From assembly GCA_012797975.1 (NCBI GenBank), contig JAAZOD010000029.1, forward strand, positions 1 through 64,000: DNA of 64,000 bases, read 5' to 3'. A program made the translations under genes and the position numbers. Below are positions 29,431 through 37,292 of this stretch, piece after piece. This DNA comes from Pelolinea sp. GTDB taxonomy: Bacteria; Chloroflexota; Anaerolineae; Anaerolineales; Anaerolineaceae. Below the pieces are notes generated by a model, which saw only the letters and a program-made list of their open reading frames with translations, was not told where the DNA came from and did not search any database. Numbering within the stretch: position 1 is the stretch's first letter; every line of letters begins with the position of its first letter.

Positions 29431-30360
29431 TCAACTATCCTGGGAATATAAATCAGTGCTGAGATACCGTTCGCCAAAAGAAGGGACGATGACCACGATC
29501 AGTTTGTCTTTATTTTCTGCGCGGCTGGCAACCTGCAGGGCTGCATAGATCGCGGCACCAGATGAATAACCTACCAGCAATCCTTCCTGGCGGGCGGTTT
29601 GCCGGGAGGTCGCGCGTGCTTGTTCTCCGCTGACCGTAATGATTTCATCGATGATCTTTGTGTTCAGGATCTTGGGGACGAAACCGGCTCCGATGCCTTG
29701 TATGGGATGTCTGCCAGAAGCGTTCCCGGAGAGCACAGCGGATTCTTTGGGTTCCACTGCGACCACTTGGAAATCTTTCTTTTTGCTTTTCAACACTTCA
29801 CCAACCCCGGTGAGTGTTCCCCCTGTGCCAACTCCCGCCACCAGGATATCCACTTTGCCGTCCGAATCCCGCCAAATCTCCTCCGCAGTTGTTTCGCGGT
29901 GAACCTGCGGATTGGCAGGATTCTCAAACTGATTGGGAATGTAGTAACGCGCGTCTTCCGCGGCCATTTCGATGGCTTTTTGGACCGCTCCTTTCATCCC
30001 TTTTTCTGCAGGGGTGAGAACGATCTCCGCTCCGTATGCTTGCAGGATCTTTTTTCTCTCCGCCGACACGCTTTCGGGCATCACCAGCAGGCAGCGGTAA
30101 CCGCGGGCGGCGGCCACGAATGCCAGCCCAATGCCAGTATTTCCACTGGTGGGTTCAAGGATGATGGTATCTTTGTGGATTTTCCCCTCTTTTTCAGCCG
30201 CCTGGAGCATGGCCAATCCAATACGATCTTTTACACTGTGCGAAGGATTGAAGTATTCCAGCTTGGCTGCAATTTTTGCAGGGTTGGAAGCGTTGATTTT
30301 GTTTAGCCATACCATCGGTGTATTTCCAATCAATTCTGTTATGTCGTTTGCTATTTTCAT
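29431..30360 (-). CDS. cysK: Cysteine synthase (O-acetylserine sulfhydrylase)
   Basis: This PLP enzyme makes cysteine from O-acetylserine and sulfide. The 309 residues begin [20 protein letters not shown], with the PLP Lys in [11 protein letters not shown], the [11 protein letters not shown] substrate loop and the [12 protein letters not shown] phosphate loop. All key motifs are intact. I chose ATG 30360, with GGAG at proper spacing. Regulation appears to be by cysteine-dependent transcription attenuation in the long leader. It pairs with CysE in the cysteine synthase complex. Confidence 0.96.
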   Translation of the reverse strand: MKIANDITELIGNTPMVWLNKINASNPAKIAAKLEYFNPSHSVKDRIGLAMLQAAEKEGKIHKDTIILEPTSGNTGIGLAFVAAARGYRCLLVMPESVSAERKKILQAYGAEIVLTPAEKGMKGAVQKAIEMAAEDARYYIPNQFENPANPQVHRETTAEEIWRDSDGKVDILVAGVGTGGTLTGVGEVLKSKKKDFQVVAVEPKESAVLSGNASGRHPIQGIGAGFVPKILNTKIIDEIITVSGEQARATSRQTARQEGLLVGYSSGAAIYAALQVASRAENKDKLIVVIVPSFGERYLSTDLYSQDS

Positions 30361-30381
30361 GATTTCTCCATATCTGTATTT

Positions 30382-30447
30382 AAAAGAAAAAGCCATCGAT
30401 CGTCGACCAAAAAGATACGGGGCTCACACCGCTGCGACCGGATGGCT
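30382..30447 (-). terminator. Terminator of the cysK leader
   Basis: Seven perfect pairs (30391-30397 with 30441-30447) are extended by about four more pairs after a small bulge, with a large loop and TTTTTCTTTT following. This is the regulated terminator of the attenuator. Confidence 0.65.
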
Positions 30448-30476
30448 GATTTTGAATCATATGGCGCAGGGCAAGT

Positions 30477-30518
30477 CTACGTTGAGCCCCGCGGATTACA
30501 CAAGCAATAGGTAGTCAT
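30477..30518 (-). CDS. Cysteine leader peptide, 13 aa
   Basis: The frame ATG to TAG encodes MTTYCLCNPRGST. Codons 5 and 7 are Cys (TGC, TGT). Codons 10-12 (CGG GGC TCA) are exactly the 5' arm of the antiterminator, and the stop codon lies 3 nt further on. That register is what a translation-coupled attenuator requires. There is no strong Shine-Dalgarno site before the ATG, which is the main weakness. Confidence 0.65.
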   Translation of the reverse strand: MTTYCLCNPRGST

Positions 30519-30552
30519 AGTATTTTCAATTTCTATAAAGTTAATCATAAAA

Positions 30553-30581
30553 ATAGTATTCTGATTTTAAGGTCTTGTCAA
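30553..30581 (-). promoter_or_regulatory. cysK-cysE promoter
   Basis: TTGACA (30576-30581), a 17-bp spacer and TACTAT (30553-30558) on the minus strand. Start predicted near 30546, giving the long leader. Confidence 0.85.
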
Positions 30582-30594
30582 GCAGTAAAAAGCC

Positions 30595-30622
30595 GGAAAC
30601 CATTTATTTAATAAAGCGTATA
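30595..30622 (+). promoter_or_regulatory. ECF (SigW-like) promoter of the LiaF-like/PspC operon
   Basis: GGAAAC (30595-30600), 16-bp spacer and CGTATA (30617-30622). This matches the Bacillus SigW-type consensus TGAAAC-N16-CGTA in all but one base. No convincing sigma-70 promoter is present here. Confidence 0.7.
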
Positions 30623-30649
30623 TATATAGAAAACCAAACGGAGGAAACC

Positions 30650-31438
30650 ATGCGCAATCGTATTTTCTGGGGTCTTGTCCTTATTCTCATCGGTTTGATC
30701 TTTTTGCTCTCTTATCAATTCGGATTTTCAGCGTGGAATCTGATCTGGCCATTCACCCTGATTGTTTTTGGCTGCTGGGTACTGTTGATCCCGGTGCTCT
30801 CAAAAGGCGCCGAGGTCGTTACCGAAGAGATTGATATCCCTTTGGAAGGCGCCAAACAGGCAACCATCAAGATGGAACATGGAGCCGGAACGATCCATCT
30901 CATCGCTGCGGACCTTCCTTCCACGTTGCTGAAAGGCAGTTTTGTCGGGGGAGTGCGTTCGAAGGTTGCCACGGTTGAGGAGAAATGCCACATCAAACTG
31001 GAAAGCAAGGTAGAATTTATTAACTTTCTGCCGCGTTTTCAAAAAGAACAAAAATTGAAATGGGACCTTTCCGTAAACCGTACGATCCCTTTAAAAATGA
31101 AGATGGAAACGGGAGCAAGCGATAACCATTTGGATTTGCGTGGGTCACAGTTGAAAGAGCTGCATCTTGAAACAGGTGCCTCCTCTACCGAGATTTATTT
31201 ACCGGAAAAAGCCGGAGAAACAAAGGTTCACATTGAGTCCGGTGCTTCATCCATCCGCGTCCATGTTCCTGAAAAAGTTGCAGCAAGAATTAAAGTAGGA
31301 GGGTTGGTCGGAAAGAACATTAACACGAATCGATTCAAAAAAGATGGCGATAACTACCAGTCTGCAGGATATGCCGAAGCGGCAAACCGCGCGGATATTG
31401 AGATCGATTCGGGAGTTGGTTCGATTGAAATTCAATAG
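30650..31438 (+). CDS. LiaF/toastrack-like membrane protein
   Basis: This is a 262-residue envelope protein. It has two N-terminal membrane helices (MRNRIFWGLVLILIGLIFLL and about 25-50), then a beta-rich domain of repeating strands (METGASDNHLDLRGSQLKEL, LETGASSTEIYLPEKAGETK, IESGASSIRVHVPEKVAARI) typical of toastrack domains found in LiaF-type cell-wall stress proteins. I start at ATG 30650 (GGAGG upstream). The longer frame lacks a ribosome-binding site. It is co-transcribed with a PspC gene, and in known systems such pairs sense or damp membrane stress. Confidence 0.85.
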   Translation: MRNRIFWGLVLILIGLIFLLSYQFGFSAWNLIWPFTLIVFGCWVLLIPVLSKGAEVVTEEIDIPLEGAKQATIKMEHGAGTIHLIAADLPSTLLKGSFVGGVRSKVATVEEKCHIKLESKVEFINFLPRFQKEQKLKWDLSVNRTIPLKMKMETGASDNHLDLRGSQLKELHLETGASSTEIYLPEKAGETKVHIESGASSIRVHVPEKVAARIKVGGLVGKNINTNRFKKDGDNYQSAGYAEAANRADIEIDSGVGSIEIQ

Positions 31439-31461
31439 CTCAGAAATATCTGGAGGTAACC

Positions 31462-31908
31462 ATGAAAGAAAGATTGTATCGCAGTTCACAGAACAAGATC
31501 ATCGGGGGAGTTTGCGGTGGTTTGGCTGAATATTTCCAAATCAATCCCATTTTTGTACGAATTTTCATGATCTTGTGGGTTATTGTTGGAGAATGGGGAA
31601 TATTTGTGTATTTTCTGCTCTGGTTGATCATTCCACCCCAGCAATATGAAGGAGGTGGATTCCAGCTCAACGATCTGGGCGCCCGTTTTCGCTTGGTCGG
31701 GGATGATTTGCGCGATCTTTTCCAGAATCCTTCTGCACAATTGCTTACCTATGGCGGTATTGCATTGATTGGGGTTGGCGCATCAACCCTGGCAAAAGCC
31801 CTGGGTTGGGATTGGGGAAATTACTGGAATTCGACATTGGTTTGGGCGTGTCTGTTGATCGTTGGCGGTATCTTTGTACTCGTTAAAACATACACGAAGA
31901 AGAAATAA
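31462..31908 (+). CDS. PspC-domain membrane protein
   Basis: The 148-residue protein begins with a full PspC domain (MKERLYRSSQNKIIGGVCGG, LAEYFQINPIFVRIFMILW), followed by a membrane helix ending LLWLIIPPQ, a short amphipathic middle and two further hydrophobic helices near the C-terminus. PspC proteins detect or regulate membrane stress. GGAGG precedes the ATG. It lies 23 bp after the LiaF-like gene under the same ECF-type promoter. Confidence 0.93.
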   Translation: MKERLYRSSQNKIIGGVCGGLAEYFQINPIFVRIFMILWVIVGEWGIFVYFLLWLIIPPQQYEGGGFQLNDLGARFRLVGDDLRDLFQNPSAQLLTYGGIALIGVGASTLAKALGWDWGNYWNSTLVWACLLIVGGIFVLVKTYTKKK

Positions 31909-32017
31909 AAAAGAAGACCTTCCCAACCGATTGAGGGGGGCAACCGGCTGGAAAGGCAACCTCATAATAACATGATACTTTCTACCGTGCAAGCATTCTG
32001 AAAAATTTTAAAAAACG

Positions 32018-32042
32018 GGAACTTTTTTCACTGGATAACGTT
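32018..32042 (+). promoter_or_regulatory. Second ECF-type promoter, upstream of the SIMPL lipoprotein
   Basis: GGAAC (32018-32022), 16-bp spacer and CGTT (32039-32042), in the same register as the element at 30595. A weak sigma-70 alternative (TATAAA at 32043-32048) overlaps it. Confidence 0.55.
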
Positions 32043-32068
32043 TATAAAGTACAAATCACGGAGGTAAG

Positions 32069-32806
32069 ATGAAAAAACAATCTATTCTTGCAGGTTTGAC
32101 TGTGCTGTTAATGGTCTTCGCAACCGCTTGCAGTGGAAACCAGGCGGCAATTTCCGGTGACAATTCAACGCAAAAGAGCATCACGGTAACCGGAACCGGT
32201 GTGATAAAAGTTGTACCTGACATCGCGTATATCAATGTTGGGATTACGACCCAAGATGTGAATGTGACCGATGCGATTGCGCAAAATTCCAGTCAAGCTC
32301 AGGCGATCAAAGATGAGCTGATCGATTTTGGAATTGCTGAAGAAGATATCCAAACATCCAGCTTCAGCGTGTACCCGCAATCAAATTATGATTATCAAGG
32401 GAACATCACCAGCACCACCTTTGTGGTCAATAACAACGTTTATGTTACGGTTCGCGATCTCAGCACCATGGGCGAGCTGCTCGGAAAAGTAACATCAAGC
32501 GGCGCAAATTCGATTTATGGAATCAGCTTTGATGTGCAGAACAAAAGCGAAGCGTTGACCCAATCACGAGAATTGGCTATCGATTTTGCCCGTCAGCAGG
32601 CAGAAGAAGTGGCTGCTGCCTCTGGAGTGAAATTGGGCGAAATTCTTATGATATCGGTAAGCTCCAATGATGTCCCCTACATCGTTTCTGATTCTTATGG
32701 AATGGGTGGCGGTGGCGGATATCCGACATCAGCTACGAAGATCCCGATCTCAGCGGGCAACTATGTCATCTCTTCCAGCGTGACCATTCAATACGCACTC
32801 GATTGA
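32069..32806 (+). CDS. SIMPL-domain (DUF541) lipoprotein
   Basis: This is a surface lipoprotein of 245 residues. The signal sequence MKKQSILAGLTVLLMVFATAC has the lipobox ATAC. The SIMPL/DUF541 domain starts at KSITVTGTGVIKVVPDIAYINVG and covers the rest. Family members form beta/alpha shells at the cell surface and are linked to stress resistance, with molecular function unclear. GGAGG precedes the ATG. Its promoter resembles that of the neighbouring LiaF-like operon. Confidence 0.92.
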   Translation: MKKQSILAGLTVLLMVFATACSGNQAAISGDNSTQKSITVTGTGVIKVVPDIAYINVGITTQDVNVTDAIAQNSSQAQAIKDELIDFGIAEEDIQTSSFSVYPQSNYDYQGNITSTTFVVNNNVYVTVRDLSTMGELLGKVTSSGANSIYGISFDVQNKSEALTQSRELAIDFARQQAEEVAAASGVKLGEILMISVSSNDVPYIVSDSYGMGGGGGYPTSATKIPISAGNYVISSSVTIQYALD

Positions 32807-32811
32807 TCGAC

Positions 32812-32847
32812 AAAAAAGGAGCTGCTTCTCAATGCAGCTCCTTTTGT
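32812..32847. terminator. Bidirectional terminator between the SIMPL gene and cdsA
   Basis: A 12-bp stem (32814-32825 with 32834-32845) and 8-base loop, flanked by A and T runs, lie between two convergent genes. Confidence 0.85.
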
Positions 32848-32858
32848 TTTCCATATTT

Positions 32859-33665
32859 CTAGATCCAAAAATAGGTGATTACAAAATAAGCGGCTGCACC
32901 ACCCAGCAGCCAGGTATCGACCCGATCGAGAACCCCGCCATGCCCGGGGATGACCTTTCCAGAATCTTTTTTATTAAAAGACCGTTTTATGAGGCTTTCC
33001 AGTAAATCTCCCAAGGGGCTTACAATTCCCAAGATCACACCCAAGATCGCGGCCCTTCCTACGGTAATATTGGCTGCCCCATAAGTGAAAATGAGGGAGA
33101 AGAGCAGTGCATACAAAACGGTGAACAGAATTCCGCCGGCATACCCTTCCATGGATTTATTAGGGCTTACCTTGGGAGCCATCTTGTGTTTTCCAAAGCG
33201 GCTGCCGATGAGGAATGCTCCGATATCACCGCACCCGATGGCGGGAATTGCCAGCAGCACCCACATTTTTCCATCAGGCAGAAAACGCAGTGAAATGAGA
33301 TAAGTCCCAAAGTAAGCAATGAAGATCAAACCGATCAGCTCCAGCCCCATCGTTATCAGACTATTCGCATCATCCTCTTCGTAACGGCTAAGACTGATGA
33401 TAATGCTGATAAAGAAGGAAAGCGCAAATACCGGTTCAAAATATCTGCCTGCGAACACATAGCGGAAGACCGCGCAAATCATCGTTGCAGCAATCAAGAA
33501 ATATTTATGGGGAGTGTACTTACTCCCTCTAAAAAAGTTCCAATATTCCCATGCGGCAAACCCCAAGATAGCGGATGCCCCCAATGTATAAATCCAACCA
33601 CCTGCAATCACCAACCCAACACAAATGGGAGTGATGATCGCAATGCCAAGAATGCGTTTAGCCAT
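32859..33665 (-). CDS. cdsA: Phosphatidate cytidylyltransferase
   Basis: It makes CDP-diacylglycerol for phospholipid synthesis. The 268-residue protein is strongly hydrophobic with about eight membrane helices and ends with the family signature SPLGDLLESLIKRSFNKKDS, GKVIPGHGGVLDRVDT. I use ATG 33665, which overlaps the uppS stop by 8 bp. The longer frame would overlap uppS much further without homologous sequence. Confidence 0.95.
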   Translation of the reverse strand: MAKRILGIAIITPICVGLVIAGGWIYTLGASAILGFAAWEYWNFFRGSKYTPHKYFLIAATMICAVFRYVFAGRYFEPVFALSFFISIIISLSRYEEDDANSLITMGLELIGLIFIAYFGTYLISLRFLPDGKMWVLLAIPAIGCGDIGAFLIGSRFGKHKMAPKVSPNKSMEGYAGGILFTVLYALLFSLIFTYGAANITVGRAAILGVILGIVSPLGDLLESLIKRSFNKKDSGKVIPGHGGVLDRVDTWLLGGAAAYFVITYFWI

Positions 33666-34404
33666 TGTATGCTTCCTCTTCCTCTTTTTTTGTTCTTCCC
33701 CCGAATCTTCTGGAACGGGTGCCGTAATCAAGTATGGCTTCTTTGAGTTTATTTTTATTGAAATCAGGCCAATAGGTCTTTGTGAACAACCACTCGGAAT
33801 AGGCGCTTTGCCAAATAAGAAAATTTGAGATCCTTAACTCACCCGAGGTCCTGATCACCAGGTCGGGATCGGGCATTCCGGCCGTATACAGATGGTCGCT
33901 AATGGTCTTGTCAGTGATTGCATCTGCAGGGAGCCCTTGCTGCACGATTTCCTGCACGGCATGCACGATCTCATCGCGGCCGCCATAATTGATGGCAAGC
34001 GTGAAGATCAATCGGTCATTGTTTTTGGTGGTTTCAATACAAGCTTGCAACTTGGCCAGCAATGCATCACTTAATTCTTTTTTGCTTCCGATGTGACGTA
34101 CCTGGACACCCTCTTTGAGCAATTCAGGTGTCTCTTTGTCGAGGAAATCCATAAAGATGTTCATCAACCCATTTACTTCATCCGCCGGCCGTTTCCAGTT
34201 TTCCGTGGAGAATGCATATACCGTGAGATATCTCACTCCGAGATCGGTACAGGCTCTTACAATGTTGCGCAGGCGCTCTGCGCCGGCGCGATGCCCGGCC
34301 ATTCTGGGGAGCAGGCGCGCTTTTGCCCAACGTCCATTCCCATCCATGATGATGGCAATATGCTGGGGTATTTTCTCAAATGGCTGATCTTTTGGTTTTC
34401 CCAT
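33658..34404 (-). CDS. uppS: Isoprenyl (undecaprenyl) diphosphate synthase
   Basis: It builds the lipid carrier for cell-wall synthesis by cis-condensing isopentenyl units. The 248 residues include the IAIIMDGNGRWAKARLL motif with the catalytic Asp, YAFSTENWKRP, and LVIRTSGELRISNFLIWQSAYSE. It is complete and located between frr and cdsA in the conserved order. Confidence 0.96.
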   Translation of the reverse strand: MGKPKDQPFEKIPQHIAIIMDGNGRWAKARLLPRMAGHRAGAERLRNIVRACTDLGVRYLTVYAFSTENWKRPADEVNGLMNIFMDFLDKETPELLKEGVQVRHIGSKKELSDALLAKLQACIETTKNNDRLIFTLAINYGGRDEIVHAVQEIVQQGLPADAITDKTISDHLYTAGMPDPDLVIRTSGELRISNFLIWQSAYSEWLFTKTYWPDFNKNKLKEAILDYGTRSRRFGGRTKKEEEEAYNG

Positions 34405-34413
34405 GCAGGCTGA

Positions 34414-34971
34414 TTAAACCTCCATGATTTCTTTTTCTTTACGCTCACCAATTGAATCCACCTCTTCAATCATTTTATCGGTGAGTTTTTGAATTTCTTC
34501 CTCTCCACGTTTCAGATCGTCTTCCGAAATCAATTTTTCTTTTTCAAAATCGCGTAAATCTTTGATGGAATCTCTGCGGACGTTGCGGATGGCAATGCGC
34601 GAATCTTCGCAGCGATTCCCAACCAACTTGGTCAATTCAACACGGCGTTGTTCATTCAAGGGGGGAATGTTCAAGCGGATGACCTTCCCGTCATTGAGGG
34701 GGGTCAACCCGAGGTCAGAGGCAAGGATCGCTTTTTCAATGTCTTTGATAGATGTGGCATCGAAAGGTTTAATCAAGAGCTGTCGTGGTTCCGGAACGCT
34801 GATGGTTGCCAGTTGCATCAGCGGAACAGGCGATCCATAATATTCGATCGATAATTTTTCGATCAAAGCCGGACTGGCGCGTCCGGTGCGAATTCCCGCC
34901 AAATCTTCTTCCAATGCCTGCAGGGCACTTTTCATCCGTTTTTCTGCATCCTGTACAGCTTCGTTTATCAT
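34414..34971 (-). CDS. frr: Ribosome recycling factor
   Basis: It splits post-termination ribosomes together with EF-G. The 185-residue protein has the family core [39 protein letters not shown] and the helical bundle ending RKEKEIMEV. The ATG at 34971 follows AAGGAGG, and the longer frame upstream is unlikely. It is the first gene of frr-uppS-cdsA and is divergent from the SOS-controlled gene. Confidence 0.96.
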   Translation of the reverse strand: MINEAVQDAEKRMKSALQALEEDLAGIRTGRASPALIEKLSIEYYGSPVPLMQLATISVPEPRQLLIKPFDATSIKDIEKAILASDLGLTPLNDGKVIRLNIPPLNEQRRVELTKLVGNRCEDSRIAIRNVRRDSIKDLRDFEKEKLISEDDLKRGEEEIQKLTDKMIEEVDSIGERKEKEIMEV

Positions 34972-35072
34972 CGCATCCTCCTTGTATGAAACATGGATGG
35001 TCCATTTCAATGTTTAAGGATACCTCAAAAAAAGTAAAAATTCCATAAAAAGTGACTGTCTAGGAGATCCCC

Positions 35073-35100
35073 TTGACAGGAAGAACAAACGTTCTATAAT
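35073..35100 (+). promoter_or_regulatory. SOS-regulated promoter of the 75-aa gene
   Basis: TTGACA (35073-35078), 16-bp spacer and a perfect TATAAT (35095-35100). The LexA box fills the end of the spacer and abuts the -10. Same architecture as the lexA promoter. Confidence 0.9.
35083..35094. promoter_or_regulatory. LexA binding site (SOS box)
   Basis: GAACAAACGTTC fits GAAC-N4-GTTC exactly and sits between -35 and -10. It is the only other perfect SOS box I noticed in the window. Confidence 0.88.
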
Positions 35101-35111
35101 TAAAAGTGATT

Positions 35112-35339
35112 ATGGAAAACGGATTATTGTGGTTCGATGATCGAAAAGATGTTTCTACCGAACAGAAGATCCAAAATGCTGTTCTCTTCTATCAGCAAAA
35201 ATATGGCACGAAACCCGACCGTTGCACAATCAATTCAGACACCCCCTGCAGCAAGACGGACAGTGCTTTGGCCGGTTTGCGGATCGAAGTGCGCCGCTAT
35301 ATTTTACCCAACCATTTCTTGCTGGAAAAAGATCATTAA
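35112..35339 (+). CDS. LexA-controlled small protein of unknown function, 75 aa
   Basis: I do not recognise this family. The 75-residue protein starts MENGLLWFDDRKDVSTEQKI and ends PNHFLLEKDH, with two Cys (DRCTIN, TPCSK), no signal peptide and no membrane segment. A consensus promoter with a SOS box ends 11 bp before the ATG, so the gene should be induced by DNA damage. The mRNA should begin 3-6 nt before the ATG or at an in-frame GTG (35106), so it is effectively leaderless. Its stop codon overlaps that of the ParB-like gene on the other strand. A role in DNA repair or cell-cycle arrest is only inferred. Confidence 0.85.
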   Translation: MENGLLWFDDRKDVSTEQKIQNAVLFYQQKYGTKPDRCTINSDTPCSKTDSALAGLRIEVRRYILPNHFLLEKDH

Positions 35340-36241
35340 TGGCCCTTCTTGAGCCATTTTTTTGCTTTGGCGAGGGATAATTTCACAAAGTTGGGATGAA
35401 ATTTCATCAGAAAATCACCGGCCGCTTCTTCAAAACTGAAATCTTTATGATATTCCGCTTTGAGAAATGCCAGATGTTCGATGATCCAAAAATACAGGTC
35501 TGCTTCGGTGCGTTCGGGGAATTGGTCGAGTATTTTCTGCTCGCGGATGATCTTGACCAGCGGCAGATAAATGTTCTCATACCAGCTGCATACTGCTTTT
35601 TCATAACTGATCGCATGCTGTAGAAATTCGCCGGTATAGTAGCGATGGGCGTCGATATGCTCCTGCAGCCTGTCAAATAACCCCGGAATGCTCATCTCAA
35701 TCTTCACATCAGGATACAAATTCTTGATGTTCGTCTTTTCGTAAAAATGGTTCTGTTCTTCCTTCAGGATCAGTTGATTGAAATCGAAGTTGCGGTCAAT
35801 TTCATAAGGTACCTCGATTTTTACCACATGGGCGTCAATCCATTTTTGACCACGCTGTTTTGCAACCGATACCCGATGATTTCCATCGATTACAAAATAA
35901 TATTTCCCGATCTGATACACCTCGACCGGAGGGAGGATCTCATCCCGCAGATAGGCACGATCGATCTTTTCCCAGCGTGAACGGGTGTGCTTTTGGCGCG
36001 GGAGAAAAGCGTTATCAAAATCTGCGTAGCGGTTCACGCTGCCAATAATGGCATCGATTTCAATTTCCTGAATCCCCGCATCGTATTGACCTTGAATGGA
36101 GATGTGCTTGAGGATTTCATTGAAGGCGAGCAGTTGAGTCTTATCCAAGCGCAGCCAATTTTCAATGGAACGGATAAAACCATGAAAATAAGCGTCGTCA
36201 AAATCCATTTTGGATCGTTCTTTAAAAGAATCAAAACTCAT
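35336..36241 (-). CDS. ParB-like nuclease-domain protein (DUF4032-type)
   Basis: The 301-residue cytoplasmic protein has a ParB/sulfiredoxin-like segment near residues 75-150, with YFVIDGNHRVSVAKQRGQ as the core, and a helical C-terminal half (KIEMSIPGLFDRLQEHIDAH onward) resembling DUF4032 proteins. The function is unknown, and nucleotide binding or hydrolysis is possible by fold. Its ATG directly follows the stop of the phosphoesterase gene. The stop codon overlaps that of the SOS gene. Confidence 0.75.
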   Translation of the reverse strand: MSFDSFKERSKMDFDDAYFHGFIRSIENWLRLDKTQLLAFNEILKHISIQGQYDAGIQEIEIDAIIGSVNRYADFDNAFLPRQKHTRSRWEKIDRAYLRDEILPPVEVYQIGKYYFVIDGNHRVSVAKQRGQKWIDAHVVKIEVPYEIDRNFDFNQLILKEEQNHFYEKTNIKNLYPDVKIEMSIPGLFDRLQEHIDAHRYYTGEFLQHAISYEKAVCSWYENIYLPLVKIIREQKILDQFPERTEADLYFWIIEHLAFLKAEYHKDFSFEEAAGDFLMKFHPNFVKLSLAKAKKWLKKGH

Positions 36242-36907
36242 TTATTCCTCTGCGAATGGTACGGGTTTTCTCTCGAGTGAAATCGGGTGCGTGCGATATC
36301 CATACGTGTTCACAACCTGTGTGGTTCCGTATTGGATGATCATGGGGGTGTTCTTCCCAAAATCATACACGTGCCCGTGGAAATGGTAGAGAGGTTTGAA
36401 AACCTTTAATAACCATAGAAATGCTTTGATGCCTTGATGTGCTTCATCTTTTCCTTCCTGAATACCCCACGGGGAGGCATGGGTGACGAAAATATCCAAG
36501 TACCGCCCGGAAAGTGCAAAGTTCGCCATCAAGGCGGGCACAAGCCGAAAAACAAACTGCCACATGCCTGCTTGCGAATACTGGTAGGGCCCATTGTTAT
36601 AAAGATGGCATCCCTGAACGCCCGCCAGCAGGAATCCGCTGGCATCCTTTATGGAACGGACGTGCAGATCGATGCAGCCCCAGGGGTGATCATGAACCAC
36701 ACCGCTTTCGCTTTCGTAAAATTTTGCATGATTTCCACGCACAAAGTAAAGAGGAACATTATACGTGCTGACCATATTTTCCAAGAAATCGTATGGAAGG
36801 TCTCCGCAACTGAGGATGAAACGAATATCTCCCAATGATTTTTTATTTGCGGGCTCATACAACTGCTCCGACACTTTATCGCTGATGACCAAAATCCTAT
36901 GATCCAT
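36242..36907 (-). CDS. Calcineurin-like metallophosphoesterase
   Basis: The 221-residue predicted metal-dependent phosphoesterase has the motifs in order: ILVISDKVS (Asp), ILSCGDLP, YFVRGNHAKF, FVTHASPWG and HFHGHVYDFG. In the last one the usual GHxH reads GHVY, so one metal ligand may be replaced. Substrate unknown. I start at ATG 36907, overlapping acpS by 11 bp, and the stop abuts the ParB-like start. Confidence 0.87.
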   Translation of the reverse strand: MDHRILVISDKVSEQLYEPANKKSLGDIRFILSCGDLPYDFLENMVSTYNVPLYFVRGNHAKFYESESGVVHDHPWGCIDLHVRSIKDASGFLLAGVQGCHLYNNGPYQYSQAGMWQFVFRLVPALMANFALSGRYLDIFVTHASPWGIQEGKDEAHQGIKAFLWLLKVFKPLYHFHGHVYDFGKNTPMIIQYGTTQVVNTYGYRTHPISLERKPVPFAEE

Positions 36908-37292
36908 TCTGTTTCCTTCGGGGATCTGAACCCACTGCCACGGCAAACGCTACTGCACTTTCTCTGGAGTGGGAAATGCTCACCGACCATGTTTCCAATC
37001 CGAGCTCATGGCTGATCTGCTGGGCTCTGGCGTGCAAAATCAGCAAGGGCTCTCCGCTTTCCTGTTGCAGAATTTCGATATCCTGCCACCCCACTTCACC
37101 GATGCCGCACCCCAACGCTTTGGCCACTGCCTCTTTCGCAGCAAACCTGCCTGCGGCAGAGGCGCTGGAATTTTGAATCAGCGATAATTCGCGAACGGTG
37201 AAAACCCTGATGAAAAAGCGCTTGCGAATTTCCGGCTTCTGCTCTTCAAACCGTGCAATCTCGATCAGATCAACCCCGCTGCGTATGATCAT
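36897..37292 (-). CDS. acpS: Holo-[acyl-carrier-protein] synthase
   Basis: It transfers phosphopantetheine from CoA to acyl carrier protein. The 131 residues start MIIRSGVDLIEIARFE with the magnesium-binding Asp, followed by AAGRFAAKEAVAKALGCGIG and WSVSISHSRESAVAFAVA. Complete length. The ATG overlaps the upstream M16 stop as ATGA. Confidence 0.93.
   Translation of the reverse strand: MIIRSGVDLIEIARFEEQKPEIRKRFFIRVFTVRELSLIQNSSASAAGRFAAKEAVAKALGCGIGEVGWQDIEILQQESGEPLLILHARAQQISHELGLETWSVSISHSRESAVAFAVAVGSDPRRKQNGS

Larger units (their letters stand above)
30361..30546 (-). ncRNA. cysK-cysE leader: candidate cysteine attenuator
   Basis: An untranslated leader of about 186 nt carries a short ORF with two Cys codons, an antiterminator stem CGGGGCTCA/TGAGCCCCG (30483-30491 with 30418-30426) and a competing terminator stem AGCCATC/GATGGCT (30441-30447 with 30391-30397) followed by TTTTTCTTTT. 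The terminator's upstream arm sits inside the antiterminator loop, so the two are mutually exclusive. A ribosome finishing the short ORF would cover the antiterminator's 5' arm and favour termination. One stalled at Cys codons would leave it free. Sequence elements are seen and the mechanism is inferred. Confidence 0.75.

Noticed and set aside
30361-30546. SAM riboswitch or cysteine T-box before cysK
   Set aside because: The conserved SAM-I core and the T-box sequence are both absent. The leader-peptide attenuator explains the elements better.
31909-31990. G/A-rich folded stretch after the PspC gene, with phrases like those in some riboswitches
   Set aside because: Pairing is imperfect, no T-run or sequestered start follows, and no known riboswitch core is present. 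At most a weak 3'-end hairpin.
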